DNA from: Lachnospiraceae bacterium
Lineage (GTDB): Bacteria; Bacillota; Clostridia; Lachnospirales; Lachnospiraceae
Direction of reading: 5' to 3'
Assembly: GCA_910575155.1 (NCBI GenBank)
Contig: CAJTDX010000021.1
Coordinates: forward strand, 1-55,596
Length of the DNA: 55,596 nucleotides
This document shows positions 16,270-24,874 of this stretch, one piece after another; position 1 is the stretch's first letter; each line of letters opens with the position of its first letter. Below the pieces are notes generated by a model, which saw only the letters and a list, made by a program, of their open reading frames with translations, did no database searches and had not been told where the DNA came from. The position numbers and the translations under genes were made by a program.

Positions 16270-17862
16270 CTATTTCTGATTTGCCGGCTCTATATTTATG
16301 CTTTTTCCCTTAATTTTTGCGCTGGTCATTGCCAGAAGCACTTCTTTCCCGTACTCCCTGGGAACTTCCACAAACGTATATTTATCATACATATCTATGG
16401 CTCCCACCAGATCGCCCGGCATTCCGGTCTCTCCTGCGATCGCGCCTAAAATATCGCCTGGTTTCACATGCTGCTTTTTGCCGATATTGATAAACAGGCG
16501 CACCATTCCTTCTTCTGCGCCGGTATCTCCAAATTCAAACCCTTCCATAGCGGCTCTCTGGCTTTCTTCACTCCCGCCCATGGCAAGCTTCAAAAATGCA
16601 GCCGCAATATCCATGGCCGTATAATCAGATTCATTAACCTGACGCTCAACCATATTCACCATTGCCGTCAAATCCTCTTCTTCAATTACCGTTCCAATAT
16701 GGTCCATAATTTTTTCCAGCTTCACCTGCGCCACATCTTCCATACTGGGAATTTTCTGTGCAAGGATTTTTGTCTTACAGTATCGCTGGATATCTTTTAA
16801 TTTATATACTTCCTTGCCTTTTACAAAGGTAAAGGAACGTCCGGTTCTGCCGGCGCGCCCGGTTCTGCCAATGCGGTGTACATAATATTCGTCATCCTGA
16901 GGCAGATCAAAGTTAAATACCGCCTCCACATCGTCCACGTCTATTCCGCGCGCCGCCACATCGGTAGCCACCAGTATCTCCGCCTTGCCATTGCGGAACT
17001 TGTTCATTACCCGGTCGCGCTGCGCCTGCTTCATATCCCCGTGAAGTCCTTCTGCGAAGTAACCTCTGCCCTGAAGAGCGCCGGACAATTCATCCACCAT
17101 CCGCTTCGTATTGCAGAATACCAGAGAAAGCTTGGGATCATACACATCCAAAAGGCGGCTTAATACTTCCACCTTGTCCTTGCGCTTTACATCATAATAG
17201 TACTGCTCGATGTTGGGCACTGTCAGTTCTTTTTTCACAACCTTGATGGTAACGGCGTTCTTCTGATACTTCCTGGTAATTTCTAAAATAGGTTTGGGCA
17301 TGGTGGCGGAAAACAGCACCGTCTGCCGTTCCTCCGGAATATATTCGAGCACCGTCTCAATATCCTCCCGGAATCCCATATTCAGCATCTCGTCTGCCTC
17401 GTCCAGAACAATGGTATTCACATAATCGCAACGGATCGTTTTTCTTCTCAAATGATCCATCACACGTCCCGGCGTCCCGATAATAATCTGGGCGCCGCCC
17501 TTCAGAGAGCGAATCTGTTTGACAATATCCTGCCCTCCATACACTGGAAGCACTTTAATGCCATGCATATATTTAGCCAGATTACGGATCTCTTCCGCCA
17601 CCTGAATCGCCAGCTCCCTGGTGGGACAAAGTACAATTGACTGGGTCTTTTTATTATGAGGATCCGCCTTCATTAAAAGAGGGATTCCAAATGCGGCTGT
17701 TTTACCGGTACCCGTCTGTGCCTGTCCAATTACGTCTACGCCTTCCATTACAACCGGGATCGCCTTGCCCTGAATCGGGGTAGCCTCCTCAAATCCCATT
17801 TCCTGAATCCCTTTTAATATTTTCGGATGTAAATTTAATTCGTCAAATCTTACTGTTTCCAT
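16270..17862 (-). CDS. DEAD-box ATP-dependent RNA helicase with DbpA-type RNA-binding domain
   Basis: 530 residues. The Q motif (ATPIQGKAIP) and motif I AQTGTGKTAA are followed by PTRELA, GTPGR, DEAD, SAT, and the second RecA domain with ATDVAARGIDVD and HRIGRTGRAGRTG. A helical middle region leads to a C-terminal DbpA-like fold (VRLFINIGKKQHVKPGDILGA). It probably unwinds rRNA or structured mRNA, as in CshA/DeaD/DbpA. AAAGGAAA precedes the ATG. A terminator follows and separates it from the ABC exporter genes. Confidence 0.95.
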   Translation of the reverse strand: METVRFDELNLHPKILKGIQEMGFEEATPIQGKAIPVVMEGVDVIGQAQTGTGKTAAFGIPLLMKADPHNKKTQSIVLCPTRELAIQVAEEIRNLAKYMHGIKVLPVYGGQDIVKQIRSLKGGAQIIIGTPGRVMDHLRRKTIRCDYVNTIVLDEADEMLNMGFREDIETVLEYIPEERQTVLFSATMPKPILEITRKYQKNAVTIKVVKKELTVPNIEQYYYDVKRKDKVEVLSRLLDVYDPKLSLVFCNTKRMVDELSGALQGRGYFAEGLHGDMKQAQRDRVMNKFRNGKAEILVATDVAARGIDVDDVEAVFNFDLPQDDEYYVHRIGRTGRAGRTGRSFTFVKGKEVYKLKDIQRYCKTKILAQKIPSMEDVAQVKLEKIMDHIGTVIEEEDLTAMVNMVERQVNESDYTAMDIAAAFLKLAMGGSEESQRAAMEGFEFGDTGAEEGMVRLFINIGKKQHVKPGDILGAIAGETGMPGDLVGAIDMYDKYTFVEVPREYGKEVLLAMTSAKIKGKSINIEPANQK

Positions 17863-18001
17863 ATATTTCCTTTCATTGCCTTAATTTGAACACTGTTGCT
17901 AATCATAGCAAAGAAATGTACAAATGTCAATTAAATACTTGGGCAGTTAAAATCCAACAGAGACTTTGCAGGATGCGCATTTGAAAACTTTTGAAATAGT
18001 A

Positions 18002-18030
18002 TTGACTTTATTTTCTAATTAGTATAGTAT
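18002..18030 (+). promoter_or_regulatory. promoter of the hemolysin III-type gene
   Basis: -35 TTGACT (18002-18007), 17-bp spacer, -10 TAGTAT (18025-18030). A TCTAAT/ATTAGA inverted repeat (18014-18034) overlaps the -10. The rest of the 273-bp gap 17863-18135 is AT-rich with no gene. Confidence 0.7.
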
Positions 18031-18135
18031 TAGATAATAAAATATATAGTTTTAAAAACTACATGAAATATTTTTTAATACTTTACATATACTTACCATT
18101 GAACAAATAATTTTTCAACATAAGGAGATGATTTG

Positions 18136-18801
18136 ATGAAATTTAAGTTAAAAGATCCCGGAAGCTCTATTACACACTTTATTGGAATGCTGATGGCTCT
18201 GTTTGCAGCAACGCCTCTGCTGATTCGCGCCTCCCTCAATCCTGACAATGTGCATGTGATTTCTCTTGCCGTTTTTATTCTCAGTATGATTCTGCTCTAC
18301 GGCGCCAGCGCCACTTATCATGCGCTGGATCTTTCGAAAAAAATCAACTGCATCCTTCGTAAACTGGATCATATTATGATTTTTATATTAATTGCCGGAA
18401 CTTATACGCCCGTATGCGTAATCGTTCTGAACGGCAGGGTCGGTTACAGTCTTCTGGCTCTGGTATGGGGCATCGCGCTTGTGGGAATCCTGGTAAAAGC
18501 GTTCTGGATCACTTGTCCCAAATGGTTTTCTTCCATATTATATATTGCTATGGGCTGGGTATGTGTTCTTGCTTTTACGCAAATTATCAATTCCCTGTCC
18601 CGTCAGGCTTTTCTGTGGCTGCTTGGCGGCGGTATTATTTACACCATCGGCGGTGTGATTTACGCACTGAAACTGCCCATTTTTAACTCCAGGCACAAAA
18701 ACTTTGGCTCTCATGAAATTTTTCATCTCTTTGTCATGGGCGGAAGTATCTGCCATTTTATTATGATGTACTGTTTTGTGGCAAATATGCCGCTGTTATA
18801 A
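18136..18801 (+). CDS. hemolysin III family membrane protein (PAQR/TrhA-like)
   Basis: 221 residues with seven predicted membrane segments. Family signature residues are visible: YGASATYHAL with its His, the LDHIMIFILIAGTYTP segment, and the C-terminal SHEIFHLFVMGGSICHF with two His that would bind zinc. Bacterial members have been linked to membrane energetics and fluidity; haemolysis is not the normal role. AAGGAG lies 8 bases before the ATG at 18136. Confidence 0.92.
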   Translation: MKFKLKDPGSSITHFIGMLMALFAATPLLIRASLNPDNVHVISLAVFILSMILLYGASATYHALDLSKKINCILRKLDHIMIFILIAGTYTPVCVIVLNGRVGYSLLALVWGIALVGILVKAFWITCPKWFSSILYIAMGWVCVLAFTQIINSLSRQAFLWLLGGGIIYTIGGVIYALKLPIFNSRHKNFGSHEIFHLFVMGGSICHFIMMYCFVANMPLL

Positions 18802-18819
18802 ACGGTTCGCGCCGATTAT

Positions 18820-19116
18820 CTAAGGAACGGTTTTACAACCTGAGTAATCAGAACGGTTCTCTGCTTTTTTGCGTATCAGTTCTTCTTTATCTCTTCTTGT
18901 AAGCCGCTTGATCTGAACCTCCCGGCTCATTGCCTCCTGCCTGGTGTCATATTCTTCTAAGTATACCAGTTCCACAGGTATGCGCGTTCTGGTATACTTT
19001 CCGCCTTTTCCTTCATTATGGGCTTTGAGCCGTTTCTCAATATTGTTTGTCCACCCTGTGTACAGGGTTCCGTCGCTGCACCGAAGCATATATGTCACAT
19101 TGCTGTTTTTTTGCAT
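18820..19116 (-). CDS. GIY-YIG nuclease domain protein (UPF0213/YhbQ type)
   Basis: 98 residues from the ATG at 19116, behind AAAGGCGG. It is a single GIY-YIG domain: VTYMLRCSDGTLYTGWT, the Arg region (EKRLKAHNEGKGGKYTR) and the Glu region (EEYDTRQEAMSREVQIKRL). UPF0213 proteins are small DNA-nicking-fold proteins of uncertain role. It is convergent with the hemolysin III-type gene, with only 18 bp between the stops. The first motif is MLR/YTG rather than GIY/YIG, as is normal for this subfamily. Confidence 0.9.
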   Translation of the reverse strand: MQKNSNVTYMLRCSDGTLYTGWTNNIEKRLKAHNEGKGGKYTRTRIPVELVYLEEYDTRQEAMSREVQIKRLTRRDKEELIRKKAENRSDYSGCKTVP

Positions 19117-19544
19117 ACATAAACCGCCTTTCTGCATTGTTATCTGTTTTAAATTATCCAAAACCTCAGAAAGGAACTACTTTTTCTCACAATTTCACTA
19201 TGTACAGAGACTGCAAGCAGTCTCCTATATGCAAAGCAGCAGCAAAATACAGGTATATTTCCAAATTCAGTCAGGGTATAGCCAATCCTGGATTTCATGG
19301 TAAAAAGTCCTGCTGCGAATTGTCTATACAGATATTCTATGACCGGATTCCTTTTTTTGTGCCTGTTTTCTGCCTCGTGTCTTAATCTTTCATGGTTTTG
19401 TTTTCCCCATATTACGGTAAGCTTTATCTGATATTTTATCATATTCTTTGCGGTATCACTATCTGCTTTTCCATGAAAATCAAATTATTTCGGGCAGACA
19501 GCATACGCCGTCCGCCCGATTGAATCTGAATCCTGCTGTGTTTA
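19117..19544. other. 428-bp gap without a supported gene
   Basis: A 97-codon open frame on the minus strand (19149-19442) lacks a ribosome site and recognisable protein features. A small GAGACTG/CAGTCTC hairpin lies near 19208-19223. The right end holds the probable terminator of the SpoIIQ-like gene (19491-19518). Nothing else is supported. Confidence 0.5.
19491..19518 (-). terminator. probable terminator of the SpoIIQ-like gene
   Basis: On the minus strand CGGGCGGAC pairs with GTCTGCCCG around a 10-base loop. The following AAATAATTTGATTTT is only modestly T-rich. Confidence 0.5.
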
Positions 19545-20342
19545 CTACTGCAGATACTCCATTGGATTTACCGAAGAACCATCTTTTTGCAGTTCAAAAT
19601 AGAGGTTTGCTCCTTCTACAGAGTAATATTTTGTAGGTTCGCTGACATAGCCCAGCGTTTCTCCGGCTTCCACATAGTCACCCTGATTTTTGGGACTTTC
19701 TTTTAATTGTCCGTAAATGGCGCTGTAGCCGTCTCCCATATCAACGGTCATGGTAGTTCCCGTCTCTGCATTGGTTTCTACAGAAGTAACTTTTCCGGCT
19801 GCCACCGCTTTTACAGGGGTATTAACGTCTGCCTGTATAATAACTGCCGGGTTGTACTTATACTGGTCAAGTGTTGCGAAATATACCGTCTGATCCATAC
19901 TGTAATTCAGCACTACATTTCCCTGCAGAGGCCAGTTCAGGTCTGCCGCCGCGTCAAAATGATATTCCGGCTCTGCCGGCGCCTGCGTTTCCGCTACTAC
20001 CGCCGGTTCATCCATAAAGTCGTCTTCTTCCGGCGGAATTATGCCGGATACTGCTTCTGTCTCTTGTTGTTCTTCCTTTTCTTTTTCCTCTTTTTCTTTG
20101 GCTGCTTCTCTTTTCTCTGCCGCCTCTTTCGCTGCTTCTTCCTTTGCCTTTTCTCTGGCCGCATCCTCTGCTTTTGCCTGCTGAATCTGCTCTTTCTGTT
20201 CTCTCGCCAGCTCTTCTTCCTGCTTTTTCTCCTGCTGGGTATAATATACGCCAGTCATGCCGAACGCTGCAACTACCATAATTACGGCTGCAATGAGATA
20301 GGATTTGCGATTAAAAAATGCCGATGCTCGATTGTTTCTCAT
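19545..20342 (-). CDS. spoIIQ: SpoIIQ-like protein with degenerate LytM (M23) domain
   Basis: 265 residues from the ATG at 20342, behind GGAAGGTGACAGG. One N-terminal membrane segment (about 13-30) is followed by a long charged coiled-coil-like stretch (Lys/Glu/Ala rich, about 35-95) and a C-terminal M23/LytM fold (about 125-265). Active M23 enzymes have HxxxD and HxH zinc ligands. Here the first becomes NPAVI and the second NLYFE, so catalysis is unlikely. SpoIIQ spans the forespore membrane and binds SpoIIIAH during engulfment. The SpoIID-like gene directly upstream supports the SpoIIQ assignment over a generic M23 protein. Confidence 0.78.
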   Translation of the reverse strand: MRNNRASAFFNRKSYLIAAVIMVVAAFGMTGVYYTQQEKKQEEELAREQKEQIQQAKAEDAAREKAKEEAAKEAAEKREAAKEKEEKEKEEQQETEAVSGIIPPEEDDFMDEPAVVAETQAPAEPEYHFDAAADLNWPLQGNVVLNYSMDQTVYFATLDQYKYNPAVIIQADVNTPVKAVAAGKVTSVETNAETGTTMTVDMGDGYSAIYGQLKESPKNQGDYVEAGETLGYVSEPTKYYSVEGANLYFELQKDGSSVNPMEYLQ

Positions 20343-20462
20343 CCTGTCACCTTCCATTTCTGTTTGTTTTTTCCTTGTTAGTTTTTCCGGAAAAATAAGG
20401 TTTATTCAGGATTATGAAAATTATTGCAACGTTTTCTTTATGGCGGAGCTATTATTTTTATA

Positions 20463-21428
20463 TTAAGGCTCCAAATACGTCTGAATCTTTTTGGTGATTT
20501 CTGCATCTTTATAATAGTATTGAAGAATTTCTTTGTAATTGCCGCCCTCTTTTGCCATAGTGTTCGCTCCATACTGACTCAGTCCCAGTCCATGGCCAAG
20601 CCCTTTGGTGACAATCCGCACTTTTCCTTCCACTTCTTTTATGTAACAGCATGAGGAGTTCAGTTCCAGACAATTGCGAAATTCTTCTCCTGACATGGTT
20701 TTGTCTCCCACCTTGATCTCTAAGGCGTAATCGCTGGAATCGCGGCTGGAAACAGAAATCTGTTCCATAAGCGTTTCCGGCGTCAGTCCCGCATCCGCGG
20801 CCTGGTTCAGCTTCTCTGCCAGCGCGCTTTTTTCAAGAAAAATTACTTTCAGATAATCTGGCGAGGGAATATCCACACTGCTGTCTACACTGTCCAGATA
20901 AGGCAGCTCGCTGCCGATGGCTTCTTTCGCCGTTCTGGTCGTTCCAGCGCTGACCGCATGAAAAGCCGCCTGAATCAGCGCTTCCTCATAAATGAGAACC
21001 TCTCCTTCGGTCGCTTCCAGCGCATTCTCTAATACTTTATAATTTTTCTCAAATCCATCCTGCCCCCAGAGTGTCAGCATTTCTTCCCGGGACATGGAAT
21101 CCGGCATTTCTTCCTCGTGCGTTACCGCATGGAGCAAGGCCGTACGAGCAATGACAGCCTGCGCTTTTATCGCCTCCGGCTGATTGTCCAGCGGCACCTG
21201 CTGCGCCACAATACCCGCCAGATATTCTTCAATCTCCAGTTCCTGGCCATTTATGTCTACGGTAAGAGGCAGATCCTCCTGCGTCAGAAGCTCTGTTTTC
21301 TTTGCCTGCGTATCGGCTTGATTTCCCTGAAACAGCAGCGTAACAATGTAAGGAACGGTTACGACCAGCACACACAGAGAAAAAAATGTTTTTATTTTCT
21401 CTTTCAGAAAAACACCCCCTCTGAACAT
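20463..21428 (-). CDS. spoIID: SpoIID/LytB family protein
   Basis: 321 residues, with one N-terminal membrane segment (about 16-34) and an extracytoplasmic SpoIID domain (EYLAGIVAQQVP, PEAIKAQAVIARTALL, and C-terminal GLGHGLGLSQYGA). SpoIID is the lytic transglycosylase that thins septal peptidoglycan during engulfment. The catalytic Glu expected in AAEMP is Gln here (AQQVP); I checked the codons, CAG CAG. The start is uncertain: the ATG at 21428 lacks a ribosome site, while GGGGG lies close before a CTG at 21407. The SpoIIQ-like gene follows 120 bp downstream. Confidence 0.85.
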   Translation of the reverse strand: MFRGGVFLKEKIKTFFSLCVLVVTVPYIVTLLFQGNQADTQAKKTELLTQEDLPLTVDINGQELEIEEYLAGIVAQQVPLDNQPEAIKAQAVIARTALLHAVTHEEEMPDSMSREEMLTLWGQDGFEKNYKVLENALEATEGEVLIYEEALIQAAFHAVSAGTTRTAKEAIGSELPYLDSVDSSVDIPSPDYLKVIFLEKSALAEKLNQAADAGLTPETLMEQISVSSRDSSDYALEIKVGDKTMSGEEFRNCLELNSSCCYIKEVEGKVRIVTKGLGHGLGLSQYGANTMAKEGGNYKEILQYYYKDAEITKKIQTYLEP

Positions 21429-21516
21429 ACTTTATGCCAGAGAAAGGGCTTGTATGCAAAAAATTTTCCTCTTGCGCTGGTCAAATAAAATTGCAAACAA
21501 TTGTTCTATTTTTCTC

Positions 21517-21545
21517 TTGCTTTTTCTGAAACTCTGTGATATGAT
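21517..21545 (+). promoter_or_regulatory. promoter of the DNA-repair pair
   Basis: -35 TTGCTT (21517-21522), 17-bp spacer, -10 TATGAT (21540-21545). The LexA-type box follows 5 bp downstream. Confidence 0.65.
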
Positions 21546-21550
21546 GTGTT

Positions 21551-21566
21551 AAGAACGAATGTTCTT
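21551..21566 (+). promoter_or_regulatory. LexA (SOS) box
   Basis: A perfect palindrome with AAGAAC and GTTCTT arms around GAAT. It matches the Gram-positive LexA pattern GAAC-N4-GTTC and covers the predicted transcription start of a DNA-repair operon. Confidence 0.8.
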
Positions 21567-21602
21567 GTTTCATTGACTGCTGAGATCAGGAAGGGACAGC
21601 TT

Positions 21603-22931
21603 ATGAATTTACAAATGGATATGGATTTACTGGAAAAACTGACAATATTATCCGACGCGGCCAAATATGACGTTGCCTGCACTTCCAGCGGCGTGGACCG
21701 CAGCGGCAATGGCAGAGGAATCGGCAATTCCATCGCCCCCGGCGTCTGCCATACTTTTTCTGCTGACGGAAGATGTATTTCCCTGTTAAAAATCCTGTTT
21801 ACCAATGAATGTATTTTTAACTGCGCTTATTGTCTGAACAACCAGGATTCTGATGTGAAACGGGCCGCCTTTACGCCGGAAGAGGTCTGCACGATTACTT
21901 TGGAATTTTACCGCCGCAACTATATTGAAGGGCTGTTCTTAAGTTCCGGAATTATGGTAAGCCCCAATTATACTATGGAATTAATTTACCAGACCCTGTA
22001 CCAGCTGCGGAACTTACATCACTTTAACGGCTATATCCATGTGAAAGCAATCCCTGGCGCAGACCCTCTGCTGGTGGAAAAAACAGGTTTTCTGGCAGAC
22101 CGTATGAGTATTAATCTGGAACTGCCTACTGCAGACAGTCTGCGGCAGCTTGCCCCCTGTAAATCCCGCAATACCATCTTAAAACCCATGCGCCAGATCC
22201 AGAACCGTATCATGGACAACAAACAGGAACTTACTGTTTACCGCAAATCTCCCAGATTCGTGCCCGCCGGACAATCTACCCAGATGATTATCGGCGCCAC
22301 TCCGGAAAACGATTTCCAGATTATGAGCGTTGCCGAGGGATTATATCGGAAATTCGCCTTAAAGCGTGTCTTTTATTCTGCCTTTGTCAACGTAAATCAT
22401 AATTCCCTGCTTCCGGTTCTTCCCGGAGGTCCTCCCTTATTGCGGGAACACCGTCTCTACCAGGCAGACTGGCTGCTGCGCTATTATCATTTTCAGGTAT
22501 CAGAACTCCTGTCTGAGGACCGTCCGGATTTTAATATTTTTTTAGATCCAAAATGCGACTGGGCGCTGCGCCATTTGGATTATTTTCCAGTGGAAATCAA
22601 TCGCGCCAGTTACCAGACATTGCTTCGTGTTCCCGGTATTGGTTACAAATCCGCAGAGCGCATTGTAAAAGCCCGGAAGAGAAATACCCTGAACTTTGAC
22701 GATCTGAAAAAAATCGGCGTCGTTCTCAAACGCGCCCTGTATTTTATCACCTGTTGCGGAAAAATGATGTACCGGACCAAACTGGATGAAAATTATATTT
22801 GTGAAAACCTCATGCGGGACAAGACACAGATTCCAAAAGATATCCGTCAGGGCGGATACCAGCAGCTCAGCTTTTTTGACAAAGATCTTCAGGAAGATTT
22901 TCAGTTGACAGATGTACAAATTTTATCATGA
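21603..22931 (+). CDS. putative DNA modification/repair radical SAM protein (TIGR03916 type)
   Basis: 442 residues from the ATG at 21603, behind AGGAAGGG. The radical SAM iron-sulfur motif CX3CX2C is CIFNCAYC (about residues 74-81). Other segments are LFLSSGIMVSPNYTMELIYQTL and a C-terminal helix-hairpin-helix (VPGIGYKSAERIVKAR) suited to DNA binding. This family is nearly always next to a TIGR03915/DUF4130 protein, as here. The reaction is not established; repair or processing of modified bases is proposed. The LexA box upstream supports DNA-damage induction. Confidence 0.88.
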   Translation: MNLQMDMDLLEKLTILSDAAKYDVACTSSGVDRSGNGRGIGNSIAPGVCHTFSADGRCISLLKILFTNECIFNCAYCLNNQDSDVKRAAFTPEEVCTITLEFYRRNYIEGLFLSSGIMVSPNYTMELIYQTLYQLRNLHHFNGYIHVKAIPGADPLLVEKTGFLADRMSINLELPTADSLRQLAPCKSRNTILKPMRQIQNRIMDNKQELTVYRKSPRFVPAGQSTQMIIGATPENDFQIMSVAEGLYRKFALKRVFYSAFVNVNHNSLLPVLPGGPPLLREHRLYQADWLLRYYHFQVSELLSEDRPDFNIFLDPKCDWALRHLDYFPVEINRASYQTLLRVPGIGYKSAERIVKARKRNTLNFDDLKKIGVVLKRALYFITCCGKMMYRTKLDENYICENLMRDKTQIPKDIRQGGYQQLSFFDKDLQEDFQLTDVQILS

Positions 22932-22943
22932 GGAGGACTGTGT

Positions 22944-23732
22944 ATGTATATTTTTCTATGCGAAGACAACATTGATGGTATTTTCACAGGGGTTTATGAC
23001 GCCTGGGCAAGCCGCCGCGGACACGCCAATGTGGCGCTGTCATCCGCCTCGTCAGAAAACTATTCTCTGTTTCATGAATATATCCGCGTACAGACAGATC
23101 CAGAAAAGAGCGCCAAAGTTGCCCGTACTTTACAGAAACGCATGGGCGCTGAAACCTATGAAGAATTATGCCAAGCCGCTTCCGCGGTCGACCTCTCCTT
23201 TGCAAAAAAGCATGTGCCCGACAAGGCGGATTCCATTTACAAAACTATTGTTCTGGCTTTATCTTTGCCTGACAGCAGCAAGGTTCTTAATTACCTGGGG
23301 GAACCTTATGTAAACCGTGTGTTTCAGCTTTCTCGCAGCACTGGAAATGAAGCTCACCATCTTCTGGGATTCCTGCGCTTTCAGGAGCTTGAAAATGGTA
23401 TCCTGTTTGCAAAGATCCATCCTAAAAATGACGTTCTTCCTTTTTTGGGCGCGCACTTTGCTGATCGTCTGCCTCAGGAAAACTTTATGATCTATGATGA
23501 AAACCGCCATCTTGCTGTGCTGCACCCCAGCAAAAAAGGGTTTTTCATTACGGATACGGAAGGGCTTGATCTGGAAACACTGCAGCGTCTTTCCCCTAAA
23601 GAGCGGGAATATCAGAAACTGTGGTGCAGATTTTTTGACAGTATCGCCATAGAAGCAAGGAAGAATCCCAAACTGCAGAAACAAAACCTTCCCAAACGGT
23701 TCCGGCAGGATATTACAGAATTTTGCAGATAA
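22944..23732 (+). CDS. TIGR03915/DUF4130 family DNA repair protein
   Basis: 262 residues. The start MYIFLCEDNIDGIFTGVYDAW and the middle part (GNEAHHLLGFLRFQEL, DVLPFLGAHFADRL) match the family that partners the TIGR03916 radical SAM protein. It is related to uracil-DNA-glycosylase-like repair proteins. AGGAGG lies about 9 bases before the ATG. It starts 12 bp after the radical SAM gene and is certainly in the same operon. Its last codons lie inside the first copy of a 40-bp tandem repeat. Confidence 0.88.
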   Translation: MYIFLCEDNIDGIFTGVYDAWASRRGHANVALSSASSENYSLFHEYIRVQTDPEKSAKVARTLQKRMGAETYEELCQAASAVDLSFAKKHVPDKADSIYKTIVLALSLPDSSKVLNYLGEPYVNRVFQLSRSTGNEAHHLLGFLRFQELENGILFAKIHPKNDVLPFLGAHFADRLPQENFMIYDENRHLAVLHPSKKGFFITDTEGLDLETLQRLSPKEREYQKLWCRFFDSIAIEARKNPKLQKQNLPKRFRQDITEFCR

Positions 23733-23800
23733 CTGCTCTATGATAAAATCTTTCTAACTATTTTGCAGATAACTGCTCTATGATGAAACCCTTCTAACTA
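23721..23800. repeat. 40-bp tandem duplication between convergent gene ends
   Basis: The units 23721-23760 and 23761-23800 differ at three positions. Both start TTTTGCAGATAACTGCTC and end CTAACTA. The first includes the last codons of the DUF4130 gene, the second contains the rsmA stop. Each unit has a small GCAG/CTGC hairpin. Confidence 0.9.
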
Positions 23801-24660
23801 TTATTTAGCAGCAGCTCGCTTAACTGTGCAAATTGCTGCAGTGTCAGCGTTTCTCCTCTGACATTGGACGGCAATCCCATTTTCTCCAACGCTTCTGCCG
23901 TCTGCTGTTTTGTATAAGGAATCCCGGCTGCATTGTTTAAACCATTGACCAGAGTTTTTCGGCGCTGGTTAAAAGATGCCCGAATCAAGGCAAACATCAG
24001 TTTTTCATCAGAAATCTGTACGGGAGTTTCCTTATGCCTGGTAAGCCGGATTACGGCGCTTCCCACATTGGGCCTTGGCATGAAGCAGTTTGGCGGAACA
24101 TTTGCTGTAATTTCCGGCCTGGCGTAATACTGAACAGCCAGAGACAGCGCGCCGTAATCTTTGCTTCCCGGCCCTGCCTGCATTCGCTCTGCCACTTCTT
24201 TCTGCACCATAATGGTGATGCTGTCAATGAGAACATGGCTTTCAAACAGCCCCATAATAATGGGCGTGGTAATGTAATAGGGCAGATTTGCCACCACTTT
24301 TACGGGCTTTCCCTGATTCTTTTCCCGGATCAGGCTATTGATATCCACTTTTAAAATATCATCATGCATGATTTCGACATTTTCATATGCACTGAGGGTA
24401 TCTGCCAGAATCGGAATCAGATTTTTGTCTATTTCCACGGCTGTGACTGCTCTGGCACACTCACAGAGATATTGAGTCATCGTTCCGATTCCCGGCCCGA
24501 TTTCCAGTACAAAATCATGTTTTGTTATACCTGCTGTATGAACAATCTTTTCCAATACTCTGGTGTCTATCAGAAAATTCTGTCCAAATTTTTTCTGAAA
24601 ATTAAAATTATACTTTTTTAATATTGCTATGGTATTTTGGGGATTTCCCAGTGTCGCCAT
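23794..24660 (-). CDS. rsmA: 16S rRNA dimethyladenosine transferase RsmA/KsgA
   Basis: 288 residues from the ATG at 24660, behind AGGAGG. FNFQKKFGQNFLID is the family start. The SAM site is LEIGPGIGTMTQ, the catalytic motif NLPYY, and the C-terminal part RASFNQRRKTLVN is characteristic. It dimethylates two adjacent adenines near the 3' end of 16S rRNA during 30S maturation. It is convergent with the DNA-repair pair. Confidence 0.97.
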   Translation of the reverse strand: MATLGNPQNTIAILKKYNFNFQKKFGQNFLIDTRVLEKIVHTAGITKHDFVLEIGPGIGTMTQYLCECARAVTAVEIDKNLIPILADTLSAYENVEIMHDDILKVDINSLIREKNQGKPVKVVANLPYYITTPIIMGLFESHVLIDSITIMVQKEVAERMQAGPGSKDYGALSLAVQYYARPEITANVPPNCFMPRPNVGSAVIRLTRHKETPVQISDEKLMFALIRASFNQRRKTLVNGLNNAAGIPYTKQQTAEALEKMGLPSNVRGETLTLQQFAQLSELLLNNS

Positions 24661-24715
24661 AATCTCCTCCTTTTGCACCTTCTGTCTCTATGCGTATCTA
24701 TTAAAATCTTCATAA

Positions 24716-24744
24716 TATATACAGTACATCTGCTAATTTGTCAA
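24716..24744 (-). promoter_or_regulatory. promoter of rsmA
   Basis: On the minus strand: -35 TTGACA (24739-24744), 17-bp spacer, -10 TATATA (24716-24721). Confidence 0.75.
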
Positions 24745-24839
24745 GCCTGATGTGCCGGCTGTCGCTCCATTCAGCAATCAGGCTGCCAGCGCTGAATATT
24801 ATGTCAGACGCCCGGATCATTTTTCAGGATAAAAGAATA

Positions 24840-24868
24840 TTGAAAAAGATTCCTGCATATGCTATAAT
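24840..24868 (+). promoter_or_regulatory. promoter of the antisense (antitoxin) RNA
   Basis: -35 TTGAAA (24840-24845), 17-bp spacer, -10 TATAAT (24863-24868). No open frame follows. It points at the shared terminator and the toxin gene. Confidence 0.8.
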
Positions 24869-24874
24869 GCCAGT

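Noticed and set aside
19149-19442. 97-codon open frame on the minus strand in the gap before the SpoIIQ-like gene
   Set aside because: No ribosome site and no recognisable protein features.
24765-24775. GGCTGTCGC near 24768 as a second MITE end
   Set aside because: No matching inward sequence or partner end nearby.
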